Made by a program: the position numbers and the translations under genes. A stretch of DNA of 64,000 nucleotides, from the NCBI RefSeq assembly GCF_003205615.1, contig NZ_PYBV01000003.1, positions 77,705 through 141,704 on the forward strand, given 5' to 3'. Within the stretch, counting starts at the first letter, position 1, and the number at the start of each line of letters is the position of its first letter. The DNA is from Micromonospora arborensis (GTDB lineage Bacteria; Actinomycetota; Actinomycetes; Mycobacteriales; Micromonosporaceae). A model generated the notes under the pieces. The model was not told the origin of the DNA. It did not search any database and saw only the letters and a list, made by a program, of their open reading frames with translations. Of this stretch, positions 51,848-60,824 are shown piece by piece.

Positions 51848-52733
51848 GGCCGTACTCCTGTTCGCCGCGCCAGAAGTAGATGAAACCGCCGATTCCGGCG
51901 ACCAGCGCCCACCCGCCGCCGACCAGCCACAGCTGGGTCAGTGACTCGTTGAGCAGCGGCGCGTCCTCGAGCAGCGCGTACCGGGCCAGCTCGATGTAGA
52001 CCAGCATCGGGTTGTACTGCACCAGCGTGGTCGCCCAGCCGGGCAGTCGGTCGAAGAGGGTGACGCTGTAGAGGACGCCGGAGCCGTACATCCAGGTGCG
52101 CAGGACGAACGGCATGACCTGCTTGAGGTCGCTCGCCTTGGACCCGAGCCGGGCCACCAGCAGCACCACGCCGGCGTTGAACAACGCCTGCAGGATCAGC
52201 GCCGGCACCAGCAGCAGCCACTTCAGCGTGATCGGCTCGCCGGTGACCAGCACGATGCCGATCAGCACCACCATCGAGGCCAGCAGTTGTTGGAACTGGG
52301 TCAACGTCGTGGACAGCGGCAGGCTGGCCCGGGGGAAGTGCAGTGCCCGGATCAGCCCGAGGTTGCTGCTGATCGACTGGGTGCCGGCCAGGACCGCGCT
52401 CTGGGTGAAGTTGAAGATGAACAGCCCGGTGGTCAGGTAGGCGATGAAGTTGGGGATCGCCTGCTGGTCCAGCACCACCCCGAAGATCAGGTAGTAGACC
52501 GCCGCGTTGGTCAGCGGGGTCAGCACCTGCCAGAGCTGGCCGAGCTTCGCATTGCTGTATGAGGCGACCAGCTTGGCGTTGGCGTACGCGGCGATGAAGT
52601 GCCGGTAGGCCCACAATTGGCGGCTGTACTCGACGAGGGTGGGGCGCTCACCGGCGACCCGTAGCCCGTGCCGAGCGGCCAGCTGCGCCTGGGTCAGGCC
52701 CGTGTCAGGGTCGACCAGCGCGGTGGTGGCCAT
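51840..52733 (-). CDS. TagG-like ABC exporter permease
   Basis: A 297-residue ABC-2-type membrane protein with six helices. 'ASYSNAKLGQLWQVLTPLTNAAVYYLIFG' is the typical first region of O-antigen/teichoic-acid permeases, and 'LHFPRASLPLSTTLTQFQQLL' the coupling region. It should form the channel with the next gene's ATPase. A -10-like TAGGAT on the minus strand lies 54 bases before the ATG, near the divergent tetR promoter, so the TetR protein is a candidate regulator. Confidence 0.92.
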   Translation of the reverse strand: MATTALVDPDTGLTQAQLAARHGLRVAGERPTLVEYSRQLWAYRHFIAAYANAKLVASYSNAKLGQLWQVLTPLTNAAVYYLIFGVVLDQQAIPNFIAYLTTGLFIFNFTQSAVLAGTQSISSNLGLIRALHFPRASLPLSTTLTQFQQLLASMVVLIGIVLVTGEPITLKWLLLVPALILQALFNAGVVLLVARLGSKASDLKQVMPFVLRTWMYGSGVLYSVTLFDRLPGWATTLVQYNPMLVYIELARYALLEDAPLLNESLTQLWLVGGGWALVAGIGGFIYFWRGEQEYGRG

Positions 52734-52888
52734 GGAAATGGCGCTCCGATCTTTCGTGCAGACGGGTGGCTCACGACGATGGAATCCTAGTTGGACACGT
52801 GCGCGGGGCGCCGCCTCGTCGCTGCACGGACAGTAGTCCGAAACACGTCGGGACGCAACCGTATCGTCGTTGCGCTACCCTGGGCACC

Positions 52889-52915
52889 GTGAGCTGCGAG
52901 AAGAGTCCCTGGTGA
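52889..52915 (+). CDS. Candidate leaderless 8-codon micro-ORF coupled to tetR
   Basis: GTG at 52889 lies exactly seven bases after TACCCT (52876-52881), the spacing for a leaderless transcript. The frame reads M-S-C-E-K-S-P-W and stops at TGA 52913-52915, overlapping the GTG of the tetR gene (GTGA). Its translation could deliver ribosomes to tetR. Confidence 0.4.
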   Translation: MSCEKSPW

Positions 52916-53550
52916 CGACTGAGAAGAGGCGTGCCCCGGCCGGCGCGGCGGTGCTCCGTGGCGAGATCACCACGGCCATCCGACGCGCGTTGACGCAGGA
53001 ACTCGCCGCGGTCGGCTACGGCCGGCTCTCCATCGAGGCGGTGGCCCGCCGCGCCGGCGTCAGCAAGACGGCAATCTACCGGCGGTGGAACTCCAAGCTC
53101 GACCTGGTGCTGGAGATCGTCGCCGCGGCGGCGCACGGCAAGCTGCCGGCACTGGACACCGGCACCCTGCGCGGCGACCTGGCGCTGCTGTTCCAGGCGG
53201 TGGCGCACGCGCTGCGCCACCCGCTGGCGTCGCAGATCATCCCGGATCTGCTGGCCGAGGCGGCCCGCAACCCCACCATCGACGCGACCCTGCGTGAGGT
53301 GCTGCACGCCCGCCAGCAGGAGATCGGCGGTCGCCTGGTCAGCCGCGCCGTGCAGCGGGGTGAGCTGCCCGCCGACACCGACCTGGACGCGGCGATCGAC
53401 CTCATCGTGGGCCCGCTCTACTGGCGGCTCGCCATCGCCCGCCTCCCGCTCACCGACAGCTACCTCGACAACCTGGTCGAATCCGTGGCTGCCGGGCTCG
53501 GCGCCGACACTGCTCTGTCCCGCCCTCGGGCCGCTCCGATCTCGGGTTGA
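52912..53550 (+). CDS. TetR-family transcriptional regulator
   Basis: A 212-residue repressor with the N-terminal HTH in 'LSIEAVARRAGVSKTAIYRRWNSK' and an all-helical ligand domain ('LGPLYWRLAIARLPLTDSYL' near the C terminus is typical of the TetR_C_16-like group). It is divergent from the TagGH-type exporter operon, so it may control it. The GTG start overlaps a short upstream frame and has gagaagag within that frame as Shine-Dalgarno. Confidence 0.93.
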   Translation: MTTEKRRAPAGAAVLRGEITTAIRRALTQELAAVGYGRLSIEAVARRAGVSKTAIYRRWNSKLDLVLEIVAAAAHGKLPALDTGTLRGDLALLFQAVAHALRHPLASQIIPDLLAEAARNPTIDATLREVLHARQQEIGGRLVSRAVQRGELPADTDLDAAIDLIVGPLYWRLAIARLPLTDSYLDNLVESVAAGLGADTALSRPRAAPISG

Positions 53551-53691
53551 CCAGGCCCCCGACACCCCGCCGGCCGCAGCAGCGGTTCCGCTGTCCGATT
53601 CCGCTAGGCTGCCCCCTTGACACCCGGCTGTCGTCGATCAGACATCCGTTTTTCGCCCTCTCAATCCGCCGCCGGACGACAAGGACGCCCC

Positions 53692-55824
53692 GTGACGCAA
53701 GTCGAAGACGCTGCTGTGGCTCCAGCGCCAGCCGACCAGAGGAACGCCCCGAGCGCGGGTGCTCGACCTGGCGGCACCAGCCGGCCCGGCCAGGGTCGCG
53801 GTCTGATCGGGCGGATCAACGCCGCGGTGGCGGCTGCGCCCGTCGTGGTCACCGACGTGGCGGTGGTGAGCTTCGCCATCTGGACGCTGCTCTACCACCT
53901 CAACCTCGGCCTCGACCTGCGCCCGTCCGTCGTCTTCCTCGTCTGGGTCGTCCTGCAGCCGGTCGCGGCGTACGTGGCCTGGAGGCTTCGCCGTCGCGAC
54001 CCCGTGGCGCGGCGTGCCGACGACGAGTCTGCGGCGAGCCAGACCGCGGCGCCCGTCGACCGCGCGTCGCTGCTGCGTCGGTACGCCCTGCCGGTGGGCA
54101 CCGCGGTCGGCGCGGCGATGTTCGCCGCCCTCGGCAAGGGGTCGCTGAGCTGGTGGTTGGCGGCCGCGCTCGGCCTGGTCTCGGTGGTGTCCGCCTGGCT
54201 GGCGCTGGGCCGCCGCGGTGACACGGCCGACGCGCCCGCCGCGCCGGCCGTCCAGGCGACCACGCCGGCGCAGGGGTACGTGGTCCTCGTCCTCTCCCTG
54301 GCCGCCGCCTACTTCGCCACGCTGATCTCCCGGGTGTCGCTCGACGACGTCTTCTACGTCGGCAAGTCGGTCTGGGTCGCCGAGCGGGACAACATCCCGT
54401 TCCGGGACTTCCTGTTCACCGAGGGTGTCCTGCCGGGCGGTTCGGCGAACCCGCCGCTGCCCTCCTTCGAGGTGTTCGTCGGGGCGCTGGCCCGCGCCCT
54501 GCACGTGCACACGGCGTCGGTGTTGTGGTACCTCCTGCTGCCGGTGCTGGCCGTCTTCACGATCTTCGCGCTGTGGCGGCTCGTGTTGCGGTGGGCTCCG
54601 CGGCGTCCGCTTGTCGTGTTCGTCGTCGCGCTGGCCTACATCCTGCTCGTGGCGTACTACGCCGACGCGCTGAACACCTACCACCTGCCCCGGCTGACCC
54701 AGGGCAAGAGCGTCTTCGTCCACGCCCTGATCCCACTCGCCTGGGTGTACCTCACCGACTACCTGGAGCACCGCTCCCGACGTGCCCTGATCCTGCTCAC
54801 GCTGCTCTCCGTGGCGGGTGTCGGCTACACCACCACCGCCGTCATCCTGCTGCCCCTGCTCGCCGCGGCGGCCGGCGTGGTGCTGCTCGCCATGCGGCGC
54901 ACGCGGGAGGCCATCGTGTGCTTCGCGGTCCTCTCGGTCTACCCCCTGCTGTCCGGCGTACTCGTCCAGGTCCTGCGCGGCGGGGTGGAGGAGGCCGCCG
55001 CGACGTACTCGCCGCTGCTGCCCCTGCGGACCATCTACGAGCTCACCCTGTGGCTCGGTGTCCTCGGCATCATCGGTGGGCTCGCCGTCTGGTGGTCGCC
55101 CCTCCTGCTCCGGCGCGGGGTGCCGCAGCAACTCGCCGCCGGCGCCGCGCTGGCGATCACCGCTCTGATGGTCCCCGGCCTGTTGAAGTTCGGCGGTGAC
55201 CTCAGCGGTCTGACGGCGGTGCTGTGGCGGGTGCCGTGGATCCTGCCCGTGCCGGCGCTCGTCGGTGTCCTCGCGGTCATCCGCCTGCCGGGGCTGGCCC
55301 GGACGAGCCGGGTCCTCGCCTTCGCCCTGCCGGTGGTCCTGGTGTTCGCCTTCTACACCCTGGGCGAGCCGATGTGGAAGGGCGACGCGGTCCAGACGAA
55401 GCCGACCTGGCGGATGCCGGACAACCGCAAGGCCGCCTCCTTCTGGATCCAGAAGCTGGACCGCCCCGACGGCCTGGTGCTCGCCCCGTCGTCGGTCATG
55501 CGGGCGCTCCCGCAGGTCACCTCGGAGGTACGGGTGGTGCTGCCCCGCGACCTGTATCTCGTCGACTACGGCTCGGAGACGCCGTTCGCGCTGGACCGGC
55601 TGCTGCTCGCGAAGTTCGCCGACGGAGAACTCGTCTCCATCCCCGAGGTCGCCGCGGCCATGGGCAGGGTGGGCGTGGGCATGGTGTGCGTGTGGAAGGG
55701 CAACACGGCCGTCACCGAGGCGGCCCCGACCCTGGGCCTGGAACCCTTCGCATCAAGGAAGGCGCCTGGCGCCATGGTCTGCTATCGCGTCGGCGTGCCC
55801 GGCGCGACGACCGGCGGATCCTGA
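53692..55824 (+). CDS. Large polytopic membrane protein (possible GT-C-type)
   Basis: A 710-residue protein with about fourteen hydrophobic helices and a C-terminal soluble part of about 150 residues. After an Ala/Pro-rich cytoplasmic start, loop regions with Asp/Glu ('ISRVSLDDVFYVGKSVWVAERDNIPFRDFLF') lie just outside a membrane helix, a pattern of GT-C glycosyltransferases. I recall similar actinobacterial proteins labelled DUF6077. The GTG at 53692 follows aagga; the in-frame TTG at 53617 is less likely. It lies between tetR and the second TagF-like gene. Confidence 0.65.
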   Translation: MTQVEDAAVAPAPADQRNAPSAGARPGGTSRPGQGRGLIGRINAAVAAAPVVVTDVAVVSFAIWTLLYHLNLGLDLRPSVVFLVWVVLQPVAAYVAWRLRRRDPVARRADDESAASQTAAPVDRASLLRRYALPVGTAVGAAMFAALGKGSLSWWLAAALGLVSVVSAWLALGRRGDTADAPAAPAVQATTPAQGYVVLVLSLAAAYFATLISRVSLDDVFYVGKSVWVAERDNIPFRDFLFTEGVLPGGSANPPLPSFEVFVGALARALHVHTASVLWYLLLPVLAVFTIFALWRLVLRWAPRRPLVVFVVALAYILLVAYYADALNTYHLPRLTQGKSVFVHALIPLAWVYLTDYLEHRSRRALILLTLLSVAGVGYTTTAVILLPLLAAAAGVVLLAMRRTREAIVCFAVLSVYPLLSGVLVQVLRGGVEEAAATYSPLLPLRTIYELTLWLGVLGIIGGLAVWWSPLLLRRGVPQQLAAGAALAITALMVPGLLKFGGDLSGLTAVLWRVPWILPVPALVGVLAVIRLPGLARTSRVLAFALPVVLVFAFYTLGEPMWKGDAVQTKPTWRMPDNRKAASFWIQKLDRPDGLVLAPSSVMRALPQVTSEVRVVLPRDLYLVDYGSETPFALDRLLLAKFADGELVSIPEVAAAMGRVGVGMVCVWKGNTAVTEAAPTLGLEPFASRKAPGAMVCYRVGVPGATTGGS

Positions 55825-55909
55825 GCCGGTGGTGGCGAGCGTTTTGACCGTTTTACGGCACGGATACCCGCTCGATACCTTCGCGCAGGCTCACGTTAGG
55901 GTCGCAGGC

Positions 55910-55936
55910 ATGTCCGTCAGCCTCCGGGCGGCGTGA
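55910..55936 (+). CDS. Candidate leaderless 8-codon micro-ORF upstream of the second TagF-like gene
   Basis: ATG at 55910 lies exactly seven bases after TAGGGT (55897-55902). The frame reads M-S-V-S-L-R-A-A and stops at 55934-55936. Downstream, accagg...cctggt (about 55951-55977) can form a hairpin before the TagF-like gene at 56032. Confidence 0.35.
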   Translation: MSVSLRAA

Positions 55937-56031
55937 CGTGACGAGCGCCCACCAGGCGCTTCAGTCTCGGCTCCTGGTGTGCGCGATGACCGAGCCCGGC
56001 CCGATACGGAAATCGTAGGGAGCGAACTCGT

Positions 56032-57792
56032 TTGTTCGGCACGTTCTCAGGTCGCATCGGAGTGGCCGCCAGCGCCGCGCTGCTGGTACTGACCTACCTG
56101 GTCACGCTCGTCGCAGGTGCCTTCGGCTGGGTCGGCCTGTTCGCCGTCGCCGGCCTGGCAGCCGTCATCGGCGAGTTCGCCGTCGCCCGCTGGTCGCCGC
56201 CTTCGCAGCTGCTGCTGGAAAAGGTGGGCCTGCACCTGTCGTACCGGCAGTTGACCCGCGACCTCGCGGCGGTGCTGCTGGTCGCCGCCGAGGTGCGGCT
56301 CAGCGGCGGCGAGCTGACCCTGCTGTTGGTGCTGCCGGCCGTGGTGTGGGTCGTCTCGGTCTTCGCCGGGGCGTTCTCCATCATGATCGAGCGTCGTAAC
56401 CCGCTCTCCGCCATGGTGCGCAACATCGAACTGGGTCCGCTGCAGGCCGCCCCCCAGCCGCCAGCCTGGGCGGCGGCGGTCGCCGGTGACCGGATGCCCC
56501 TGCTCAACCTGCTGCTGGTGCCGGCCGCCGTGGCCGCCGCGGTGCAGCATCACCCGACACCGTTCTTCGTCGCCGCCGCGGTGGCGGTCGCGGCGACCGG
56601 TGTGGTGGGCGCCATCGTCGCGCTGACCTGGCTTCGGGGCCGGGGCGCGGGAGAGGGGCCACTGCTGCCCGCCGTGCAACGGTGGCTGGACAGCTACCAG
56701 CCCGAGGTGGCGCTCTACTTCGCCGGCCCGGCCAAGGACGTCTACCAGGCCAACATGTGGCTCGCCCCGACCGAGGCGCTCCAGCAGCGCGCGGTGGTGC
56801 TGCTGCGCAGTCGGGACGCGTTCCTGGAACTGGCCGACACCCGGTTGCCGGTGATCTGCGTACCGACCGGGGTCGACTTCATGAACCTCGAACTCGGCAG
56901 CGTCCGTGCGGCCCTCTACTCGGCGAACGTCGGCGCGAACATCCACATGCTCCGCGAGCCGAGCACCAAGCACGTCTTCGTCGGGCACGGCGACAGCGAC
57001 AAGCAGGCCAGCGTCAACCCGTACAGCAAGGTGTACGACGAGGTCTGGGTCGCCGGCCTGGCCGGCCGGGAGCGTTACGCCCGGGCCGGTGTGGGGGTGC
57101 TCGACCAGGACATCGTCGAGATCGGCCGGCCGCAGCTCGCCGGGGTGCACACCTTCGGCGCCGAGTCGGTGGACCGGCCCTTCACCGTGCTCTACGCCCC
57201 CACCTGGGAGGGCTGGCTCGACGACGACCCGTACCACACCTCCCTGGTGCTGATGGGTGAGCGGATCGTCAAGGGCATGCTCGCCGCGACCCCTCGGCTG
57301 CGCCTGATCTACAAGCCGCACCCGCTCACCGGGTCACGGTCCAAGGCGGCCAGGGCGGTGCACGACCGGATTGTCGCGGCCATCCGCGCTGCCGGCGGCG
57401 ACGCGAACGCGTCCTCCCTGGACGGCACCGCGCACCTCGTGGTCACCGGCCGTACGCCAGCGCTGTTCGACTGCTTCAACCAGACCGATCTGCTGGTCAG
57501 CGATGTGTCCAGTGTGGTCTCGGACTTCGTGCAGAGCCAGCGCCCGTACGTGGTGGCCAACCCGGCCGGCCTGTCCGAGGACGACTTCCGCCGTGAGTAC
57601 CCGACGGCTCGGGCCGCGTACCTGCTCTCCAAGGACTGTGGCGAGTTGGAGAAGATCGTGGCGGTGACCCGGGCCGGCGACGACCCGATGACCGAGGCCC
57701 GCCGGGAGTTGAAGACCTACCTGCTCGGCCCGGCCGAGGCGAACCCGATGGACCGGTTCCAGGAGGAGATCGACCGCCTCTGCCGCCGCTGA
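56032..57792 (+). CDS. Second TagF-like polyol-phosphate polymerase with membrane N terminus
   Basis: A 586-residue protein with the same layout as the gene at 47663: five or six membrane helices (15-200) and a TagF-type GT-B domain (215-580). 'VFVGHGDSDKQASVNPYSK' (316-334), 'LYAPTWEGWLDDDPYH', 'LIYKPHPLTGSR' and 'LLVSDVSSVVSDFVQSQRPYVV' are the catalytic blocks. The two copies are only loosely similar outside them, so they probably do different jobs, such as priming and polymerisation, or ribitol and glycerol phosphate transfer. The TTG start has aggggag nine bases upstream. It is followed by a strong terminator. Confidence 0.85.
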   Translation: MFGTFSGRIGVAASAALLVLTYLVTLVAGAFGWVGLFAVAGLAAVIGEFAVARWSPPSQLLLEKVGLHLSYRQLTRDLAAVLLVAAEVRLSGGELTLLLVLPAVVWVVSVFAGAFSIMIERRNPLSAMVRNIELGPLQAAPQPPAWAAAVAGDRMPLLNLLLVPAAVAAAVQHHPTPFFVAAAVAVAATGVVGAIVALTWLRGRGAGEGPLLPAVQRWLDSYQPEVALYFAGPAKDVYQANMWLAPTEALQQRAVVLLRSRDAFLELADTRLPVICVPTGVDFMNLELGSVRAALYSANVGANIHMLREPSTKHVFVGHGDSDKQASVNPYSKVYDEVWVAGLAGRERYARAGVGVLDQDIVEIGRPQLAGVHTFGAESVDRPFTVLYAPTWEGWLDDDPYHTSLVLMGERIVKGMLAATPRLRLIYKPHPLTGSRSKAARAVHDRIVAAIRAAGGDANASSLDGTAHLVVTGRTPALFDCFNQTDLLVSDVSSVVSDFVQSQRPYVVANPAGLSEDDFRREYPTARAAYLLSKDCGELEKIVAVTRAGDDPMTEARRELKTYLLGPAEANPMDRFQEEIDRLCRR

Positions 57793-57824
57793 GCAACGCG
57801 CGTACGGCGCACGGATGGTGCTAC

Positions 57825-57856
57825 GCGCCCGGCCCGACACCTTTCGGGCCGGGCGC
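57825..57856. terminator. Strong bidirectional terminator
   Basis: gcgcccggcccga (57825-57837) pairs perfectly with tcgggccgggcgc (57844-57856) over a 6-nt loop, between the TagF-like gene and the convergent DUF952 gene. Confidence 0.88.
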
Positions 57857-57863
57857 GAACGTG

Positions 57864-58205
57864 TCAGCCCAGCAGGGCGGCCACCGCGTCGGCGACCGGA
57901 GTGTCCGCCGGCAACGCCTGCGCCGCCACCACCGCCGCGACCGGCAGCGGGCCGTACACGTGCGGGAAGAGTTGCCCGCCGCGCGACGGCTCCCAGCGCA
58001 GCGCGTCGCCCAGCGGGTCCTCGGCCACGCTGAGCAGGGTCAACCCGGTCGCCCCGGCGAAGTGCCGGCGGGCCGTCTCGACCACCTGGTCGGGGCCGGA
58101 GAGGTGGATGAAGCCGTCCTGCCGGTCCACGGCGGAGCCGGTGAAGGCACCGGCGGCGAGGGCGTCGTCCCATTCCGTGGTCGACAACAGTTTGTAGATC
58201 ACCAC
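57864..58205 (-). CDS. DUF952-family protein
   Basis: A 113-residue protein matching DUF952: 'VIYKLLSTTEWDDALAAG', 'DGFIHLSGPDQVVETARRHFAG' and 'RGGQLFPHVYGPLPVAAV', in the usual order. The family is small, cytoplasmic and of unproven function, with an ADP-ribosyltransferase-like fold suggested. Two adjacent GTG codons (58205, 58202) could start it. Confidence 0.88.
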   Translation of the reverse strand: MVIYKLLSTTEWDDALAAGAFTGSAVDRQDGFIHLSGPDQVVETARRHFAGATGLTLLSVAEDPLGDALRWEPSRGGQLFPHVYGPLPVAAVVAAQALPADTPVADAVAALLG

Positions 58206-58315
58206 CGCAGCCTACGGGGGTGCCGTCGGCGCGCTGGCCCGGTTTTCGTCGGTACCGCCGCGCCCGTCGCCTCCCGCCGGGCATGCTCAGGTCAAGGGCC
58301 GCGGAGGGATGGGCG

Positions 58316-58627
58316 ATGCAGAGCTACGACGACGACTGGACCGACAGCCAGCGTGCGCTGTACGACGAGTGCTACCGGGCTGGCGGCGAGTGGGCCGAAG
58401 ACCCGGACACGCCGTCCGATGACGTACAGCACGTGATCAACCTGGCCGAGGCGGACGACGACGCCTTCCAGGACGCGGAGATCGACTACCCGCCCCTGGT
58501 CGACGCGGTCACCCAGGCCAGCGGGGTCACCGTCACAAGCGTGCCGGCCAGCCACGAGGATCCGGGCTTCCGCGGCTTCACCGACGGCGTCCGGGACGCC
58601 ACCGCCGACGACGTCTTCGGTCTGTAA
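58316..58627 (+). CDS. Acidic hypothetical protein
   Basis: A 103-residue, strongly acidic protein ('DDDWTDSQRALYDECYRAGGEW', 'DDDAFQDAEIDYPPLVDAV') with no membrane segment. ggaggg lies seven bases before the ATG. No family is recognised; the charge pattern suggests a binding partner of a basic protein. It is 84 bases before the two-component genes but not clearly part of that operon. Confidence 0.6.
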   Translation: MQSYDDDWTDSQRALYDECYRAGGEWAEDPDTPSDDVQHVINLAEADDDAFQDAEIDYPPLVDAVTQASGVTVTSVPASHEDPGFRGFTDGVRDATADDVFGL

Positions 58628-58711
58628 CCGGGCCGTGGCAATGTGGGGGCTCCCGCTTCGCGCACGCTTCTGCCACCATTCGCAGAACGGTTGCGACGGA
58701 CGGGGGCACGG

Positions 58712-59368
58712 GTGCGGATCCTGCTGGTGGAGGACGACCGCCGGGTGGCCGCTGCGCTCCTTTCCGCCCTCACCCGCCGCGGGTACGAGGTCGAGCACGC
58801 GGCCACCGTCGCCGCCGCGCTCTGCGCCGCCCCGTGCGACCTGGCGCTGCTCGACCTGACCCTGCCCGACGGGGATGGCACCGACCTGTGCCGGGAGCTG
58901 CGCCGGCGTAGCAGCCAGCTCGGCATCATCGCGGTGACCGCGCGGGGCGAGGAACGCGATCGGGTGCTGGGCCTGCGCCTCGGCGCGGACGACTACGTCG
59001 TCAAGCCGTTCTCGATGGTGGAGTTGCAGGCCCGCATCGAGGCGGTGCTGCGCCGGGCCAAGAACGCCGCACCGGAACGGCACCTCATCGAGGCCGGGTC
59101 GGTGCACATCGACGTGGCCGCGCGGACCGTGACTGTGGACGGCCGCGCTGTCACGTTGACCCGCAAGGAGTTCGACGTGCTGCTCTCGCTGGCCCGCCAG
59201 CCCGGGGTGGCGGTGCCCCGCGACCGCATCCTGCTCGACGCCTGGGGCACCACCTGGGCCGACCGGCACACGGTCGAGGTGCACGTCGGGTCGCTGCGCG
59301 GCAAGCTCGGCGACGCCCGCCTGGTGGAGACCGTCCGCGGCATCGGCTACCGGCTGCGTGATGCGTGA
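58712..59368 (+). CDS. OmpR-type response regulator
   Basis: A 218-residue regulator: receiver domain with Asp8-Asp9, phospho-acceptor Asp48 in 'LALLDLTLPDGDG' and Lys in 'DYVVKPFS', and a C-terminal winged helix ('VTLTRKEFDVLLSLARQPG', 'TVEVHVGSLRGKLG', 'TVRGIGYRL'). The GTG at 58712 begins the conserved strand 'RILLVEDDR'; an upstream ATG adds 23 unlikely residues. It forms a pair with the kinase ten bases downstream. Confidence 0.95.
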   Translation: MRILLVEDDRRVAAALLSALTRRGYEVEHAATVAAALCAAPCDLALLDLTLPDGDGTDLCRELRRRSSQLGIIAVTARGEERDRVLGLRLGADDYVVKPFSMVELQARIEAVLRRAKNAAPERHLIEAGSVHIDVAARTVTVDGRAVTLTRKEFDVLLSLARQPGVAVPRDRILLDAWGTTWADRHTVEVHVGSLRGKLGDARLVETVRGIGYRLRDA

Positions 59369-59377
59369 GGGGCTGAC

Positions 59378-60814
59378 ATGCGTCGGCGACTGGTGATCAG
59401 CTACCTGCTGCTGATGGTGCTCGTCCTCATCGCGTTGGAGACACCGCTGGCCACCACCACGGCCAACCGCGAGACCGAACAGGTCCGCGCGGACCGGCTC
59501 GCCGACGCCACCCGGTTCGCCTCGCTGGCCGGGCCGGCGTTGCGCGACGGTGGGCCGGGCCCGATCGAGTCGGAGCTGACCAGCTACGACAACCTGTACG
59601 GAATCGGCGCCGCGATCGTCGACCGGGACCGCCGCACCTCGGTCGCGTCGCCACGGTGGGAGCCCGGCGCGGGGACCACGGCGGTTCTGGACGTCGCGCT
59701 GTCCGGGCAGCAGACCAGCGACCCCGAGTCGGTCTGGCCGTGGACGACCGGCCCGGTGGTGGTGGCGGTGCCGATCAACGACGGTGGTGAGGTGCGCGGC
59801 GCGGTGGTGATCGTGACCCCTGCCGCCCCGATCCGCCGGGCGGTCGTCGCGTGGTGGCTGCTGCTCGCCCTGGCCGGTCTGCTCGCCGTGCTGGCCTGCG
59901 TGCTCACCGCGTTCGGGCTGGCCGGTTGGGTGCTGCGCCCGGTCACCGAGCTGGACGCGGTCACCCACGAGATCGCCGAGGGCGACCGGGGCGCCCGGGT
60001 GCAGCACCGTCTGGGTCCGCCGGAGCTACGTCGCCTCGCGGCCAGCTTCAACCACATGGCCGATGTGGTCTCCGACGTGATGGACCGGCAGCGCGCCTTC
60101 GTCGCGCACGCCAGCCACCAGTTGCGTAATCCGCTCACCGCGCTACGGCTGCGGGTGGAAGAGCTGGGCCCCAGCCTCACCGACGAGGACGGTCGATCCG
60201 AGCACCGGCTGGCGTTGGAGGAGACCGACCGGCTGGCGTTGGTGCTCGACGCGCTGCTCACCCTCGCCCGCGCCGAACGGGAGGAGAACGAGCGGGTCAC
60301 TGTGGACGCCACAGCGGTGGCCGCGTCCCGGGTGGCCGCGTGGGCGCCGCTGGCCCGGCACCGTTCGGTCGCGCTGCGGCTGGACACGACCGACACCCCG
60401 GCGTACGCACAGACGGTGCCGACAGCCGTCGACCAGGCGCTGGACGCGTTGATCGACAACGCGGTGAAGTTCAGTGGGGACGGTGGGGCGGTCACTGTGA
60501 CAGTGGCCCGCCGGGACAACGGGGTGGCTCTGGAGGTGCGCGACTCCGGCCCGGGCATGACCGAGAGTCAGCTCGGTCAGGCGACCGAACGGTTCTGGCG
60601 GGCGCCGGACGCGCAGAACGTCGACGGCGCGGGGCTCGGCCTGACCATCGCCGCCGTGCTGGTGGACGCGTCCGACGGGCGGCTCACCATGCGCCCGGGG
60701 GAGCCGCGCGGGCTGATTGCCGCCCTGTGGTTTCCCGCGCCGGAGGTCGACCCCTCGGTGGAGCCCGTGGACGACGAGCGGCCGGCCGACCTCCTGCCCA
60801 GCTCGGCGCGGTAA
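59378..60814 (+). CDS. Sensor histidine kinase (OmpR type)
   Basis: A 478-residue membrane kinase with an N-terminal span, an outer sensor domain of about 130 residues, a second span (155-185), a HAMP linker, a dimerisation helix with His247 in 'AFVAHASHQLRNPLTALRLR', and a HATPase_c domain ('ALDALIDNAVKFSGDGGAVTV', 'VRDSGPGMTESQL', 'GAGLGLTIAAVL'). An extra 25-residue Pro/Glu/Asp tail follows. It pairs with the upstream regulator, and a TAXI-type lipoprotein is encoded convergently right after it. Confidence 0.94.
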   Translation: MRRRLVISYLLLMVLVLIALETPLATTTANRETEQVRADRLADATRFASLAGPALRDGGPGPIESELTSYDNLYGIGAAIVDRDRRTSVASPRWEPGAGTTAVLDVALSGQQTSDPESVWPWTTGPVVVAVPINDGGEVRGAVVIVTPAAPIRRAVVAWWLLLALAGLLAVLACVLTAFGLAGWVLRPVTELDAVTHEIAEGDRGARVQHRLGPPELRRLAASFNHMADVVSDVMDRQRAFVAHASHQLRNPLTALRLRVEELGPSLTDEDGRSEHRLALEETDRLALVLDALLTLARAEREENERVTVDATAVAASRVAAWAPLARHRSVALRLDTTDTPAYAQTVPTAVDQALDALIDNAVKFSGDGGAVTVTVARRDNGVALEVRDSGPGMTESQLGQATERFWRAPDAQNVDGAGLGLTIAAVLVDASDGRLTMRPGEPRGLIAALWFPAPEVDPSVEPVDDERPADLLPSSAR

Positions 60815-60824
60815 CGCCCGGCCG

